A stretch of DNA of 64,000 nt from Balaenoptera acutorostrata (GCF_949987535.1 NC_080070.1:13707770-13771769), one strand, 5' to 3'. Shown: positions 12,979 to 24,879, numbered from the stretch's first letter. A program made the numbers and translations. Notes: generated by a model not told the origin, from the sequence alone.

Positions 12979-13107
12979 TGATCTGCCCACCTGAGCATCT
13001 GCGCCTGAACCCAGACACTCCCCAGAGATGAACCACCCACCTGAGCATCTCAGCTCAAACCAGGGACTCCCTAAAGCTGTGGACTGACCCTAAAGCTGTG
13101 GACTGAC
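12979..13107. repeat. Imperfect ~48-bp duplication followed by 2 x 19 bp
   Basis: Two diverged ~48-bp units share cccacctgagcatct (12979-13027 and 13028-13075). They run into two perfect 19-bp copies of cctaaagctgtggactgac at 13070-13088 and 13089-13107. Confidence 0.85.
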
Positions 13108-14369
13108 CATACAGAAATCAGAAGTTGAACCAGGTGTTTCCCCAAGGGTCTTCACTGCTGCTACTAGATCCTAAAGCCACACAATTTTTATAGTACTTCA
13201 GGGACCACAGCTCTGTAATCAAAAGACATTAACATATCCTATCTGAGGGAATCCATCCTATCGTGAATGTCTAGATAGTCACTGCGCTTCTTATTGATGG
13301 CCAGTGAGAAATATGGGTCTCAATGTAATTCTGTAGCTCTGCATAAACAGAGTGGCACAGGATACAGTGCCCCAAGCTGGGCAAAACAAGCCTCGTACTC
13401 CCTTAATAGCTCCAATGTTGACTTTCAGGGGGAACTTTGAGAACATTTACTAAGCATTTGCTAAGTGCAGGTACCAGTTAGGTTCTACGGGTGAAATGGT
13501 TATCAGGCCAGCTCCTCCCTCCCCCAGTTACAGTATGAGGAGTAGAGAATCAGGCCAGCACAGCCCTGAAGAGGCTCTTAAAGAAAAGCATGACCCAGAG
13601 AAGAACACAGCATGAATTAACTATGAGGCTATCCCAGATGCCAGAGCAAGAAAGCCAGCAAAGCCCAGAGAAGAGGGCAGCTCCACAGTGGCTGAAGCCA
13701 GCTGAGCTGCAGCACAGAACGCCCGCCTCTGGGCTCTGTAACCACTCCAGCCTCTGCAGACGTGGCTCGGTTTTCAGCCTGATGCTTGATGTCAGTACAT
13801 TAACCAGGGATGCCCACATCTACGCCTGTGCCCTGGAGGATGTTGGCTTGAAGCCAGGGCCAACCTAACACGGAGGAAGAGGAGGCCAAGGGTAGGTGAC
13901 CCCCGAACAAGTTATATCAGAAGAGGGGCTGCTCAAAGCTATAGCACCATTTGGGGTTCCAAGTTTCAATATTTTTCTCAAGAAACTTAAGAGACTTTAT
14001 CTCATTTAGTCCCCAAGCAGCCACTCTGGTTAAGGTCTGCCATGAGAAGCCCTGATCATGCTCCAAGATGGGCTGGATGACAGAGCAAGAGGAATTCAAG
14101 GAAGAGGAACCTCAGGATCCCCAGGACAGGGTCATGGGGGACCCCAATCCCCCAGCCAGGGCATATCCAGGGCCAGTACTGGAGACCTTTAGTCCAACTG
14201 GCAAAGACTCATTAGCTGGAGAAACCCGACCTGTTGTCACAAGAATGCACTCTGAAATCAATTAAAATCTACTGTCAGGAAGGGGAAGTTGTTAGCCATC
14301 ATGACCATATTTAGCAGTCAGGGGGCTGGAGGAACACCATTATAACCTGTGCCCACCATCGTTTCTGGG

Positions 14370-14600
14370 GTCCTAGAAAGAGCACTGGATTTGGGGGTCC
14401 CAATCTCTTGGTCCTTTATGAGTTATGAGGCCTTCAGCAAGTCATTTAACCTCTGTGAACCTCCAGTGTCCCCACCACTTATATGAACACAATAAAACTT
14501 AACTCCAAGGATGTTGATGAGGATCAAATGGAATAACGTACATAAAAGTATCTTAAAACCATAAAGGGTCATAGCAATAGCACGTATTATTTTGACAGTA
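14370..14600 (+). mobile_element. MIR SINE
   Basis: Diverged MIR: tagaaagagcactggatttg, agcaagtcatttaacctctg, then a right half ending in an agcaatagcacgtattatt-like tail. Confidence 0.7.
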
Positions 14601-14714
14601 CCTGGGCACCTTTTGAAAATACATAGAGTGGCAAAAAAGCTGATCCCACTTCTTCACCCTTCATCCAACCCAATCCCAGAAGGGATGAGCCCCACCTAAC
14701 TACCTCACATACCT

Positions 14715-14840
14715 ACCCATTCATTTATTCAACGAACATTCATTAAACTTCCCCAGGGTGCCACGCACTGTGCTAGATGCTGGAGATAGAACAATAAATG
14801 AGACACCCTTCCTGCCCTCAGGGAGCATGAATCTAGAGGA
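14715..14840 (-). mobile_element. L2-like fragment, reverse
   Basis: Contains cattcatttattcaacgaac, ccacgcactgtgctagatgc and ttcctgccctcagggagcat, a common antisense L2-type pattern. Similar weaker pieces lie at 28690-28800, 43135-43235 and 44370-44475. Confidence 0.55.
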
Positions 14841-15231
14841 TTCTGACACTATTTCCACCTCCATTTTATATTCTTAATCTGTAAATCCCATCCTAGCAAG
14901 ATCCCTACACCACCTTCCTGGTGTAGATGAACAGGCCTGAACGTGCCACCCTACCCGGGAGCTGAGTCTGAGGTTAAGTCTGCACCACTGTCATGAAGCC
15001 ATGAGACTCAGTTGTCCCCCCACCAACCCCGTCACCTTGGCCCTTGCAAGTAATTAACATGTAATTAGCAAAATCTTGCCTCTCAGAAGTCCTGGTGGAC
15101 CCAGCCTCATTCTTAGCAGATGCATAGTTTTTTGAAGCCACTTCTGAAATAAACACATTAAATATCAAACCACTAAACCAGAGGTTTCTCTCTACCCTGT
15201 AGACCACGTTAACTATGTCCATCATAAGGAC

Positions 15232-15480
15232 TTGTAGCAGGTTAAGCACAATGTCAGAAAGACCTGGGTTTGAATCTTAACTGTCACTTGTGATCCTTTA
15301 AGCTAATTACTTAGCTTGAAGTACCACACTAAGGTTCAGTTTTCACATGTAGAAAACTCAGGTAATACCTACCCCATAGTGATGTCCAAATAATTAAATG
15401 TGATAATGTTGGTAAATAATTTAACAGTGCTTAGCACTTAGAAGCACTCTATAAATGGTAGTCGTTACTGTTTATAATAG
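15232..15480 (+). mobile_element. MIR SINE
   Basis: MIR order is clear: tcagaaagacctgggtttga, gaaaactcaggtaataccta, taattaaatgtgataatg and cagtgcttagcacttagaag, ending in the ctctataaatggtagtcg tail. Confidence 0.85.
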
Positions 15481-16060
15481 TCATTACTATTGACATGCTT
15501 ACAAAACATAGCCCATTTCATCCTATGCCCCTTGATTTCTGTATTGCCTGAATAAACGTACAGAGAAAGCAATGCCTCCACTGACTCCAGAACAAATTAT
15601 TTCTACCTGTGGACCCCAATTCATCTTGCCTTTTTTGGAAAACTAGCTCTCAACCCTGAAGGTTAAGATATATTTATCCTTGGTTTAACACACACCTTGT
15701 GGACAAAATCAAAGAATAAATCATGACCTGAAAAATTTCACAAACTCATCGGGTTTCATGTCGTTTCATGTCTCCTACTCTATTCAGACATAATATTGAA
15801 GTTCATGTCTTCACAGCAGCCCCTCTTCCTTTCCAACTACAGTTTTTTTTTCTCATCCCAGTCCCTCATTTATGGTTCTTTCACCTCCATCTTCACAATG
15901 GCCAATTGCCTCATACAGATCAGGAACACCCAGGCTTAACTGAACAGATTTCTGCAGCTGGTTCAGCATTAAAGACAGGCTGCATAGTAAAGAATCAACC
16001 TTGCCCTAAGAGAGGTCTGGCCTTTGCCATGGGCTTCTGGGAGGCAATTCTCTAAGCCCA

Positions 16061-16538
16061 TGTCACATAACACCTGACAAGGGTATGTCTGCCTGGGGCC
16101 TATCGTCATGCAGGATAGTATAAGGTGACTTAGAGCTGGGGCTTTGGGTCATGTGGTATCAGCTCAGCCTCAGGAGGGGCTGGAGACTGAGATCAACCAT
16201 GTGGTCGGTCAACCATGCCTACATGACGGAGCCTGAATAAAAACTCTGGGCACCGAGGATCAGCGGGCTGCCATGGTTGACAGCACTCCATACATATTAT
16301 CATTACATTGATGCCAAGAAAGCAACGGTGCCCATGATTCCACAGAGAGAGGAAAACTGGAAGCTCCACATTTGGAACTTTCCTGGACTCTGCCCTTCGT
16401 GCTTTTTCCCTTGGCTGATTTTAATTTGTATCTTTTCACTGTAATAAACCATAACCATAACAGCTTTCAGAACATTCTATGAGACATTCTAGTGAATTAT
16501 CGACGCTAAGAGAGCTCTTGGGGGCTCCTGAACTTGCA
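16061..16538 (+). mobile_element. ERVL-type solo LTR (MLT2-like)
   Basis: It begins TGTCAC and contains the MLT2-like strings gtcaaccatgcctacatgac, cctgaataaaaactctgggc and tttaatttgtatcttttcac. An aataaa polyadenylation signal is at 16443. It ends near CA at 16537-16538. Directly after it, tggtgtcagaagtgag (16541-16556) resembles the tRNA-Leu primer-binding region of ERVL elements, which supports the 3' boundary. No retroviral coding region or second LTR was recognised, so it is a solo LTR or a degraded remnant. Confidence 0.65.
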
Positions 16539-16556
16539 ATTGGTGTCAGAAGTGAG

Positions 16557-18160
16557 AACAGTCTTGTCAGCTATTCCTCTAACATTTCAGAGACCACTGG
16601 GAAAATTCCTTCAGGTGGGCAGGTGGGTTCCATGTGCGCTAGGGGCATCTCTAAGAAACTGAAAAACCGCATCCTTGGATCATTCCGTCATCAGAAATTG
16701 AGCCTAAAATTGTTACTCTGTGTCCACCTGCAAGACCTTGTGGGGTCTTGATGATCTACAATCTCTGAGTCTGTGTGTATAGATGGACCCCTCAGCCCTC
16801 TCTCTGTCCTCTGACCTCCATGCTCAACATGGGTGAGGTCCTGCCTCTGGGGCATTTGGGACTTCTAAGTCTGCCATAGGTAGTCACAGAGGTGGCAGAC
16901 TGGAGGTAGATTACAGGGATATCATCTGGAAAACCACACCTAGGAAACTACCACTTGTGTCCATGTGTCTCATCTGCCTCAAAAATGTCACAGTCACCAT
17001 TCTGCTGAGCCGGATCCTCAACTCAGGGGAGGAAACTATACAGACAGAGGGAGGGAAAAGAGGAGCCAGAGGAATGCCGGGGAAGCCAGAGGCCAGGGAG
17101 AGTGCCATCCATGACAACCTCTGAATCTTCAGGATTCACACCTGTTCGCATGTCTTCCCCAGGCTCGCTGGGTTCCCCCGCTGAGAAATAAAACCCTTTT
17201 CAAGGTTGTGCTGCTATCTGCAGTGGTTTGGTGTCCAGATAACAAGAGCAAGGAGATAAATTCTCATGTCAAGGCTCATGGGGAAAATACAGGAAGGAAA
17301 AATGTCAGCATTCGGATACCAATGGAAATGGAAAATTTCAAAAAAAATCAAGAGAGAAAGAAAATGCGTTTTGGTGATAACAGGACTGGAGTGAGCTGAG
17401 GCTGGCCAAATGCTATGCTGGATCTCAGCTGGCCACAATATCTTTCTTTGTTAACCTTGAATCCCAGCCATCCGCTCCAAGCATGGGGAGTAAAATGAGG
17501 GAACAAACTGGACCCCATATGTTTAAAATGAAGAGGTTTCAGGGCTGTATCAGTCACTTAAGCCTAATATTTGGATTTCCTTTAAATTGCATTGTCGTCA
17601 GAGGCTGTTCAGGCTGAGTTGCTTAGGCAGTAAATTCTGGTTCTAGCTGCCATTTCACATTATGCTAATGTATGTGAGAAACTGTCTCCCTGGATACCGT
17701 AGCAAATTGCCAGCTGAATCATAGAAATGCTGTCAACTTTTTTTTTTTTTTTTCAAGTTTTCCATTTTTGCTTTGCCATTGTGTGTAGCCAAGACAAACC
17801 GGGAGGTGGTAGGGGGGGAGGAGTTGGAAATACATTTTATATATATATATGTATGTTCAAGCTTCTATTGGATTGGTTTTGCCTGTTTGAGAAAAAAATG
17901 TAGATTTCTGCCTTGTTTCTAAAGCAACCCACATGCATGTCTCCATTTTATTTCAAGTCATTTCATTGCCCAAATATCTACATCAGTTTCAGGGAATCAG
18001 CCTTGAGAGCCAGCAGAGGGAGAAAGAGAGCACCAAACCTGATTTTTCTATAGATTCCACTCAAAATCAGAGCCTGAACAAATGGACATTTGCTGAACCC
18101 AAAGAGAAACATGCAACTCAAATGGATTCACCAGGTGAGGCCACTTTTTAAAAGACAGCT
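16557..18160. other. Possible ERVL remnant, then unique intron
   Basis: The first part could be degraded ERVL internal sequence after the primer-binding-like site, but no protein match is visible. It also holds a T-run near 17739-17753 and a (ta)n near 17838-17849. No gene was recognised. The 13108-14369 and 15481-16060 stretches also hold nothing I can name. Confidence 0.45.
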
Positions 18161-18164
18161 CAGG

Positions 18165-18335
18165 GTTCCTGGTGTGGTACAAACAGCCTTGGCTTGCAAA
18201 CAGGTTCTAACTTTGGTGCTGCTATCTTCTCTCCTTGATGACCCTCCGCAAACAGTTCCTTTGTCTGTAAATTAGGAGAGGGAACTGAATGACCTCTAAG
18301 GTCCTCTCCACCCTAACATTCTAAGTGTCTAAGGC
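18165..18335 (+). mobile_element. MIR SINE fragment
   Basis: Contains gttcctttgtctgtaaatta, gaactgaatgacctctaagg and tcctctccaccctaacattc, typical of a MIR 3' half. Confidence 0.6.
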
Positions 18336-18479
18336 TTTTTTCTGGCCTGAGCTGCCTTTTGGACCGTGGATAACGATACCCTACTTTCTTGGACTCGGGG
18401 GCTGGACCTGATAGCCTAGCAAGATTCTTCCAGGTCTAAGAGTTAAGATTCTGTGACGCTTGCACTGCAAAATGATAAT

Positions 18480-19146
18480 TTCTCCTATTGTCAGATGGTG
18501 GGAGAGACTGATACATGCAAGGGTGAGAGATGGCAGCAACAGAAATGGAATGGTGGCTTCCAGAGCCTGGGGGAGGGGAAATAGGGAGGTATTAAAGAGT
18601 CCAAAGTGTCTATTATACAAGTGAATACATCCTAGAGATCTACTGTACAGCACAGTTCCTATAATTAGTAATACTGTATTGTAATAGATAACCAACAAGG
18701 ACCTACTGTGTAGCACAGGGCACTATACTCAATATCTTGTAATAACCTATAATGGAAGAGAAAGTAAAAAAAGAATGTATGTGTATAACCCAATCACTTT
18801 GCTGTACACCTGAAAATAACAACATTGTAAATCAACTATATTTCAATAAAAAATTTTTAAAAATCAAATGGCAAAAAAATTTATTGTATACTTATAAACT
18901 TTGTAAGAGGGTAGATCTTACGTCAAGTGTTCTTATAAGATGATAATAATCATCATAGTAGTAGTAGTAGTAATAAATAAGAAGGTGGGAGGAAACTGTT
19001 AGAGGTGATGGATAGGTTTATGGCATATATCGTGGTAATGGTTTCACAGGTGTATACTTATCTCCAAACCCATCAAATTGTCAACATCAAAAACACATAG
19101 CTTTTTGCATGTCAATCATAACTCAATAAAGTGTTTTTTTTTAAAG
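18480..19146 (+). mobile_element. Old LINE-1 3' end (L1M-type), split by another L1
   Basis: The left part (about 18480-18682) carries the L1M 3' motifs ggcttccagagcctggggg and gatctactgtacagcac, breaking off at aatactgtattgta. The right part (about 18882-19146) resumes with gagggtagatctta, ggtgatggataggtttatgg, ggtttcacaggtgtatactt and tcataactcaataaag. That order matches a single L1 3' end interrupted by the insert at 18684-18880. It contains an (agt)n stretch near 18957-18972. Confidence 0.8.
18684..18880 (+). mobile_element. Short LINE-1 3' end inserted in an older L1
   Basis: It has the L1 3'UTR string caaggacctactgtgtagca, then tgtaataacctataatgga, tttgctgtacacctgaaa and tcaactatatttcaataaaa, followed by an A-rich tail. 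The host L1 shows attgta on both sides of it (18678-18683 and about 18882-18887), which may be the remains of a short target-site duplication. Confidence 0.8.
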
Positions 19147-19852
19147 AAAGAAAAACACAACAACAACCAAAAAGACAGCTGTGATAGACCGAGCACACAC
19201 TCCCTTTTCACTTTGGGAACTCTAGCACTGGACTCCACTCTCCAATCCCCTTGTCCTTGTTCTGTTTTCTGGGATCGTGGAAAGGACAGAGAGCCCGGAG
19301 CAGAGCAGCAGCTCAGACTCTGGGAGATGTGGTGATGATCAAGATCACTCACCACTCTCAATTACTTGTTGGGTTGTAGAGTTCCTGTCCTGCTGTTTGG
19401 TTAGCTGTGGGACCACAGATGATTAACAATTTCTGCACTCGAGACCCTCCTCTACATCCACAATTTCTGTGCCTGGTCTGTCCCATTCCCAACCATCCAG
19501 AAGTGCTACTCAGAGTCCAATGCTCTCTTTTCCTGCAGACTAAGATTCTAACTCCTGCCCCCACTTCACCCCAGCCTTTGCTTAGAATTTGATCAATGCG
19601 AGGGTAGCACACTCAAATGCCTTTAGGAGACAATCAAGAAATCAAAACAAATGAGGTTGCCCAATGTAAGGCTATAGGGAGGAGGAGGACTGCGGCTCAA
19701 GAGAGACCAGATCCACCGCCCCACCCCAACAAATGAGGCACTCAAAACCCATTTGTAAAAACTCCGTGCCCCAAACAAAACAATTGTGCAGAAATCAGGC
19801 CGCACTCTACCAGTTTTTGACTGCAAGGAATGTGTTCATTAAATTTGGGTTT

Positions 19853-20585
19853 CTTCAACAAATGCTGGAGAGAGTGTGGAGAAAAGGAAACCCTCTTGCA
19901 CTGTTGGTGGAAATGTAAATTGATACAGCCACTATGGAGGACAGTATGGAGGTTCCTTAAAAAACTAAAAATAGAAATACCATATGACCCAGCAATCCCA
20001 CTACTGGGCGTATACCCAGAGAAAACCATAATTCAAAAAGACACATGCACCCCAATGTTCATGGCAGCACTATTTACAATAGCCAGGACATGAAAGCAAC
20101 CTAAATGCCCATCGACAGACGAATGGATAAAGAAGACGTGGTACATATATACAATGGAATATTACTCAGCCATAAAAAGGAACGAAATTGGGTCATTTGT
20201 TGAGACGTGGATGGATCTAGAGACTGTCATACAGAGTGAAGTGAGTCAGAGAGAGAAAAACAAATATCGTATGTTAACACATATATGTGGAACCCAGAAA
20301 AATGGTACAGATGAACCGGTTTGCAGGGCAGAAATAGAGACACAGATGTAGAGAACAAACGTATGGACACCAAGGGGGGAAAGCGGCGGGGGGGGGGGGG
20401 GCACGGTGGTGGTGGTGGAATGAATTGGGAGATTGGGATTGACATGTATACACTGATGTGTATAAAATAGATGACTAATAAGAACCTACAGAAACTAACA
20501 CACCATTGTAAAGCAATTATACTCCAATAAAGATGTTTTTAAAAAAAGGAACATGCTGTATAAAAAAAATAAATAAAATAAAATA
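19853..20585 (+). mobile_element. 5'-truncated LINE-1 (3' end of ORF2 plus 3'UTR)
   Basis: The plus strand encodes the C-terminal end of an L1 ORF2 protein, recognisable from [41 protein letters not shown] and YIYTMEYYSAIKRNEIGSF. An in-frame TGA replaces the expected Trp codon near 20092. A 3'UTR follows with a G-run and an aataaag signal, then an A-rich tail. The flanks aaatttgggttt (19841-19852) and aaattcgggttt (20586-20597) form a 12-bp target-site duplication with one mismatch. Truncation leaves about 0.7 kb, so the copy cannot move. The short open frames at 19830-20351 belong to it and are not host genes. Confidence 0.95.
20388..20401 (+). repeat. 14-base G homopolymer in an L1 3'UTR
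   Basis: A run of 14 G residues follows aagcggc in the 3'UTR of the truncated L1, and a short (ggt)n follows it. G-rich tracts are usual in L1 3'UTRs. Confidence 0.85.
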
Positions 20586-20597
20586 AAATTCGGGTTT

Positions 20598-22083
20598 AAG
20601 TACAGGAATATACCTGCATTGAGAATTCTCAGTTCTTTTCGATGACTAAGGCTGAACTTGGATCACCACTTACCCTATGACACATGATCTTCCTTTCAAT
20701 GTAGTAAATCTTAAAGCTTCCTTACCAGAAAGCCTATGTTATCTTTTATGAACTATTTGAAGCCTCATCTCTAGACCAGTTCCATAATTTTTCAATGAAA
20801 ATACTCCCGAGAATGAAGTCATACCTCTAGGGGTACCCCAAAGTGGTCAGCGTAAGTGTAAAATTTCTCTGATGTCTCATGGTTTTATCCAAACACATGA
20901 AGTACTTTTTTCTGAATTTTGTATCCTACTTTATGTTATACCTGTGTTTATTACTTTGAAAATATAATGTATTTTAAATTACTTATCACCTACTTAACTC
21001 CACTCCAAATCTTCAAGTGAAAGGGACCCTTCTAAATGAGACAACATTTTTTCCCCACCATGCCCCAGGTGGGACCTGGGTTCCCCTGTGCTGCATAAAT
21101 GGTAAGATCCAATGCTGCTCTTTGAGGGGGGAAGGATGTTTGTTCATGAAATCAAAGGTCTGGAAACTGCTATTTCTAGTCCCTGCTCTTCTGCCTTCTT
21201 CCTGTGACCCAACTCTTCCACAATCCCAAAGTCTTGTCAAAATCAACAATAAGCAAAGTACCCCAGTTTCTTCAAGGCTCAACTCTGGGCTTGCATTGAA
21301 GCAGCTTCTCATAACACCTTCACCCTCTTCTCCCAGAATGAAGAGTCAGCTACAGTTCCCCAGTCCTACCTCTGGGATCAGGGCCCCAGAGATCCTGCCA
21401 ACAGCAGGGAAAAATGAGAAAGACCCACAGGTGGAGCCTGACATCATGCTCCTGAAATCATGCACAAAATAAGCCTTGGTATATGGAATCCTATCTGCCC
21501 ACTGACCCCATAGTTACTTCTCTTCTCTAATGGTTGCTTTTCTAAAGACAGTGGACGCGAACACATGAACTTGGCATTTCCCTGACCTCTACCGGGTATA
21601 GTCAGTGATTTGAAATACTCAGGGGATATAAAGAACTTTTCTTATTGTGAAATGAAAAAGTGTTTCATATGGGGAAAGACTGCCCCTTGATTTATATATT
21701 TTGTAAGTCTAGATTTTGATTTATCAGCTGCCGTTAAAATTGGGTCACCTTTTCTTAGATTCTGGAATCTAAGAATTGTGAAGATCAGGGCTCAGTTCTC
21801 TCATTCATCCCTTTTGAATTCTACTTGAAGTAAACAAGCTTCTAATTTCAAGCGAGAAGGAAAGCAAAAAAAGAAGCCAAGGGGAGTGGAGCCGTCTCCC
21901 CCCAGGAACTTTGAGTCATCACTGGTGGGCATTTAGTCTCATGGGCACCACCTGTTAGGGCTTACCTCTGAAAGCTCTTTCTCCACCCACACCACCTCTC
22001 CACTTTGCTGGAGATTCCCGAACTTCCATGCCCAGATGCCAATCACACAAGTGAGGCATTGCCCTCTTAAGAAAGAAAGCACT
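20598..22083. other. No recognised gene or repeat
   Basis: Unique intron between two L1 copies. The 151-codon open frame at 21017-21472 has no recognisable domain and is treated as chance. Confidence 0.5.
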
Positions 22084-22335
22084 TCTGCCCATTTTTTTTA
22101 ACTGGCTTGCTTGGTTTTTTGTTGTTGAGCAGTATGAGTTCTTTATATATTTTGGATATCAACCCCTTATCGAATGTATCATTTCTCCCATTTGGTAGGT
22201 TGTGTTTTCATTTTTTTTTATGGTTTCCTTTTGTTGTGCAGAAGCTTTTTAGTTTGATGTAGTCCCACTTATTTACTTTTGTTTTTGCTTCCCTTGTCTG
22301 AGCCAGATCTAGAAAGACATTGTTAAGAGCAATGT

Positions 22336-22337
<2 letters not shown>
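22084..22337 (-). mobile_element. Inverted 5' part of a LINE-1 (ORF2 fragment)
   Basis: On the minus strand it encodes part of L1 ORF2, with the recognisable NKWDYIKLKSFC motif. It continues through the equivalents of cctaccaaatgggaga and ataaagaactcatac to aaaaaaatgggcaga. It directly adjoins a (CA)n tract and a forward-oriented L1 3' end. Together they are consistent with one L1 whose 5' part was inverted during integration. Confidence 0.85.

Positions 22338-22369
<32 letters not shown>
22337..22369 (+). repeat. (AC)n microsatellite, about 16 units
   Basis: An uninterrupted alternating A/C tract of about 33 bases sits exactly between the inverted and forward L1 segments. It is likely to be length-variable. 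Confidence 0.95.
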
Positions 22370-22371
<2 letters not shown>

Positions 22372-22785
22372 GAATACTACTCAGCCATAAGAAGGACGAA
22401 ATCTTGCCATTTGCAACAACATGGATGGACTTTGAGGGTATCATGCTAAATGAAATAAGTCAGACAGAGAAATACAAAATACCGTATGATTTCACTCATA
22501 TGTGGAATATTAAAAAGAATAAACAAACAGAAACAAATGAACAAACCAAACCAAACAAAAACAAGCATCTAGATACAGATAACACAATAGTGGTTATCAG
22601 AGAGGAAGGGGCAGAGGGGAGGGAACGTAGGTAAAGGGGACCAACTGTACGGGGACAGATGGAAAATAAATTTTTGGCAGTGAGCACACTGTAGGGTATA
22701 CAGAAGTAGAACTATAATGTACACATGCAAACCTATATAATGTTACAAGTCAATGTTACTTCAATAAAGATAAATAAAACCAAAA
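22370..22785 (+). mobile_element. Forward 3' part of a LINE-1
   Basis: It starts at tggaatactactcagccata in the C-terminal ORF2 region, continues through atggatggactttgagggta and ttcactcatatgtggaat, and ends in a 3'UTR with tacttcaataaagataaata. The 3' end is intact with an A-rich tail. The left neighbour is the inverted L1 piece. No target-site duplication was found by eye. Confidence 0.9.
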
Positions 22786-23767
22786 AAATGCAACAGCAAA
22801 ATAACTACCCTTCCTTCCCATCAGGAATGTTCTTTTCTACTTTACTAGCAGAGTCCACGTGAGCCACACTTTTGAAACCATTTTGAAAGGCAAAAAGCCA
22901 AACTCACAAATAAGCAAAAAGTTGGAAGGGAGAAAAGAAGGGGACAGGGAGGCGGAACTCCTTTTACCAAAAGGCATCTATCTTTGCCCTGGGATCCAAA
23001 TGCAGGCGTTATTATAGGAGGAGGCTCTCTGCTCCATTTGTGGTGGGATTATAGGTCCCTCGTCTTGGGAGCTACCACTCTTTGTAAAGCATACAAAAAT
23101 GAAGGGAAAATGTGTACTTGAAATGAAAATAGTATACAAAAATAGGAGCTCAACTAATACATGTGTAACTTAATGCAGTTTCCGGAGCACAGCTATTGTG
23201 TAAACCAAGATACACCTGCTACAGGGGATTAGAAAGAGCAGAAGCCTGGAGCTGGTGAGGCTGCTGATTTAAGATCCAATAGCCCAGGGAGGAGGGAAGT
23301 GCCTGGAACTGTCAGGACGCAACAGGGTAGGGAGAACACACTCAAAAGGACTTGACTGACGAGAGTTTCAGGAAGGCACCTAGCACAGTTCTGTGCAGAA
23401 TTTAAGGGACAGTGAAGCAGCCAGGGATTGGCAACAAAAGGGAAGCTATCACCGCCCCTAGCCCTGGGGGAAAAAGGGAGGGAAGTGTGAGGCTGGGAAG
23501 AGTCAGAGCAGTGGAAGAGACCCCCCCCCCCCCACCCCGCGGCAGGACCCATGCCTTAAAGGAGCCCAGCACTGCAGCACTGGAGGATGCAGAAGGCGGG
23601 GCGTGGTGCCGATGGAGAAAGCCACCTTCTTCCTCTGGCCTCGCCTCCCCCGACCGAACCCAGATGGAAAGCCGAGAGTAAGTGGGCCCGGAGGTGATGC
23701 AGGCCATCAGGGTCAGCTTCCCGGGGCCCAGAGAATGAAGCTGGGGCAAAGGAAGCAAAACCAGCAA
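22786..23767. other. No recognised gene; GC-rich patch
   Basis: The 23400-23760 part is GC-rich with a C13 run and antiparallel open frames of up to 121 codons. They break or shift at the homopolymer and have no family features. Confidence 0.5.
23521..23533 (+). repeat. 13-base C homopolymer
   Basis: A run of 13 C residues is followed by accccgcgg. It interrupts all frames in this GC-rich stretch. Confidence 0.85.
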
Positions 23768-23935
23768 AAAGCCCTAAACCGAGGGTCAGGACACCTGGTT
23801 CCAGCTGTGCCACTACTGGCTTTGTGACTTCGGACACCCTTCAACATGGTTAGACTTCCAGGAAAGAGACTGAACTAGACAGTCTCTATGGTGTCTTTTA
23901 GTTTTTACATCCTGCAACTCTAATCCAAGGATAAT
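23768..23935 (+). mobile_element. MIR SINE fragment
   Basis: Contains gtcaggacacctggttccag, ctggctttgtgacttcggac and actgaactagacagtctcta in MIR order. Confidence 0.65.
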
Positions 23936-24879
23936 AAGGATGCAAAAGCTAAGGAGATCCAGGAGATGTGCAGAATTAGCAGGTAACACATTAGCTACTA
24001 CGGTTATCACAAAGCTTTAAACCTGTACCCTTCAATCTATGAAACAGTCTGTTTTCTACCTCCACAATCCAGATAGAGATCAAATCCACAGGAACAGAAA
24101 TATAGGCCCAAGGAATTCTCGGCTCTTGATTCTCAGCTTCACCCACCAGAGCTACTCTCACATTTTGATCGGTTTCCCTTTGGATTATTGAAGAGTTCAC
24201 AATGTCACATGGCTGCCTTGTTCCTTTTGAGAACAGCAAACGTGGACAATATTAGAAGATGAGGTAGCTTGCGCTCCAGCCTCTGCAGCTGTGCATGCAG
24301 GCGAGAGGGCTCAGACACCCAAATGGGGAGGGGGACTGAAGTCCAGTCCTCACCTTGCAGACCAGCCGCTTCTACTGCAGAAGTCCCCACTCCTCAGAGT
24401 CTCTCCCATCTTGGCCTGATGCCCGCCCCCCAGCTCAGCCTAGCGGGGAGAGGAGCCTACAGACCAAGAGGCTCACATTGGAGCCCTCTTTCCCTGTCTC
24501 ATCAGTTGCCTCTCATCAAGTCAGTTCTGTAGCTTGGCAAAATCTTTCTCTTGTTATCTCAAAGCAGCTTGAAAAAGAACACTAATACACAGTAGAATCC
24601 CATTTTTTTAAGCCTTAAGCAAATAGAAATCTTGCAGAAATTCCTTTCTCCTAAGGGAAAAATAAAAGAATTAAATGATAAAAGAAGCATCAAGTTGACT
24701 GAAATTTCAAAGAGCAGTTGTGACTTCCCTTGCACCCTGGGAAGGGTAAAACGTGCTGACCCTCATGTGAGTTCCTCCGGGGTGCAGCTGCTGACATCCT
24801 CAGATGAAAAGCCCAGGGGGAGGCAGCCTGAGGAAAAAAATGTCATTTTAAGGCCGAGTCTACTAATAAGTTAAAGGAA

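Noticed and set aside
20154..20351. Open frame resembling a reverse-transcriptase C-terminus
   Set aside because: It is the C-terminal piece of a truncated, stop-containing L1 ORF2, so it is annotated as a mobile element and not as a gene.
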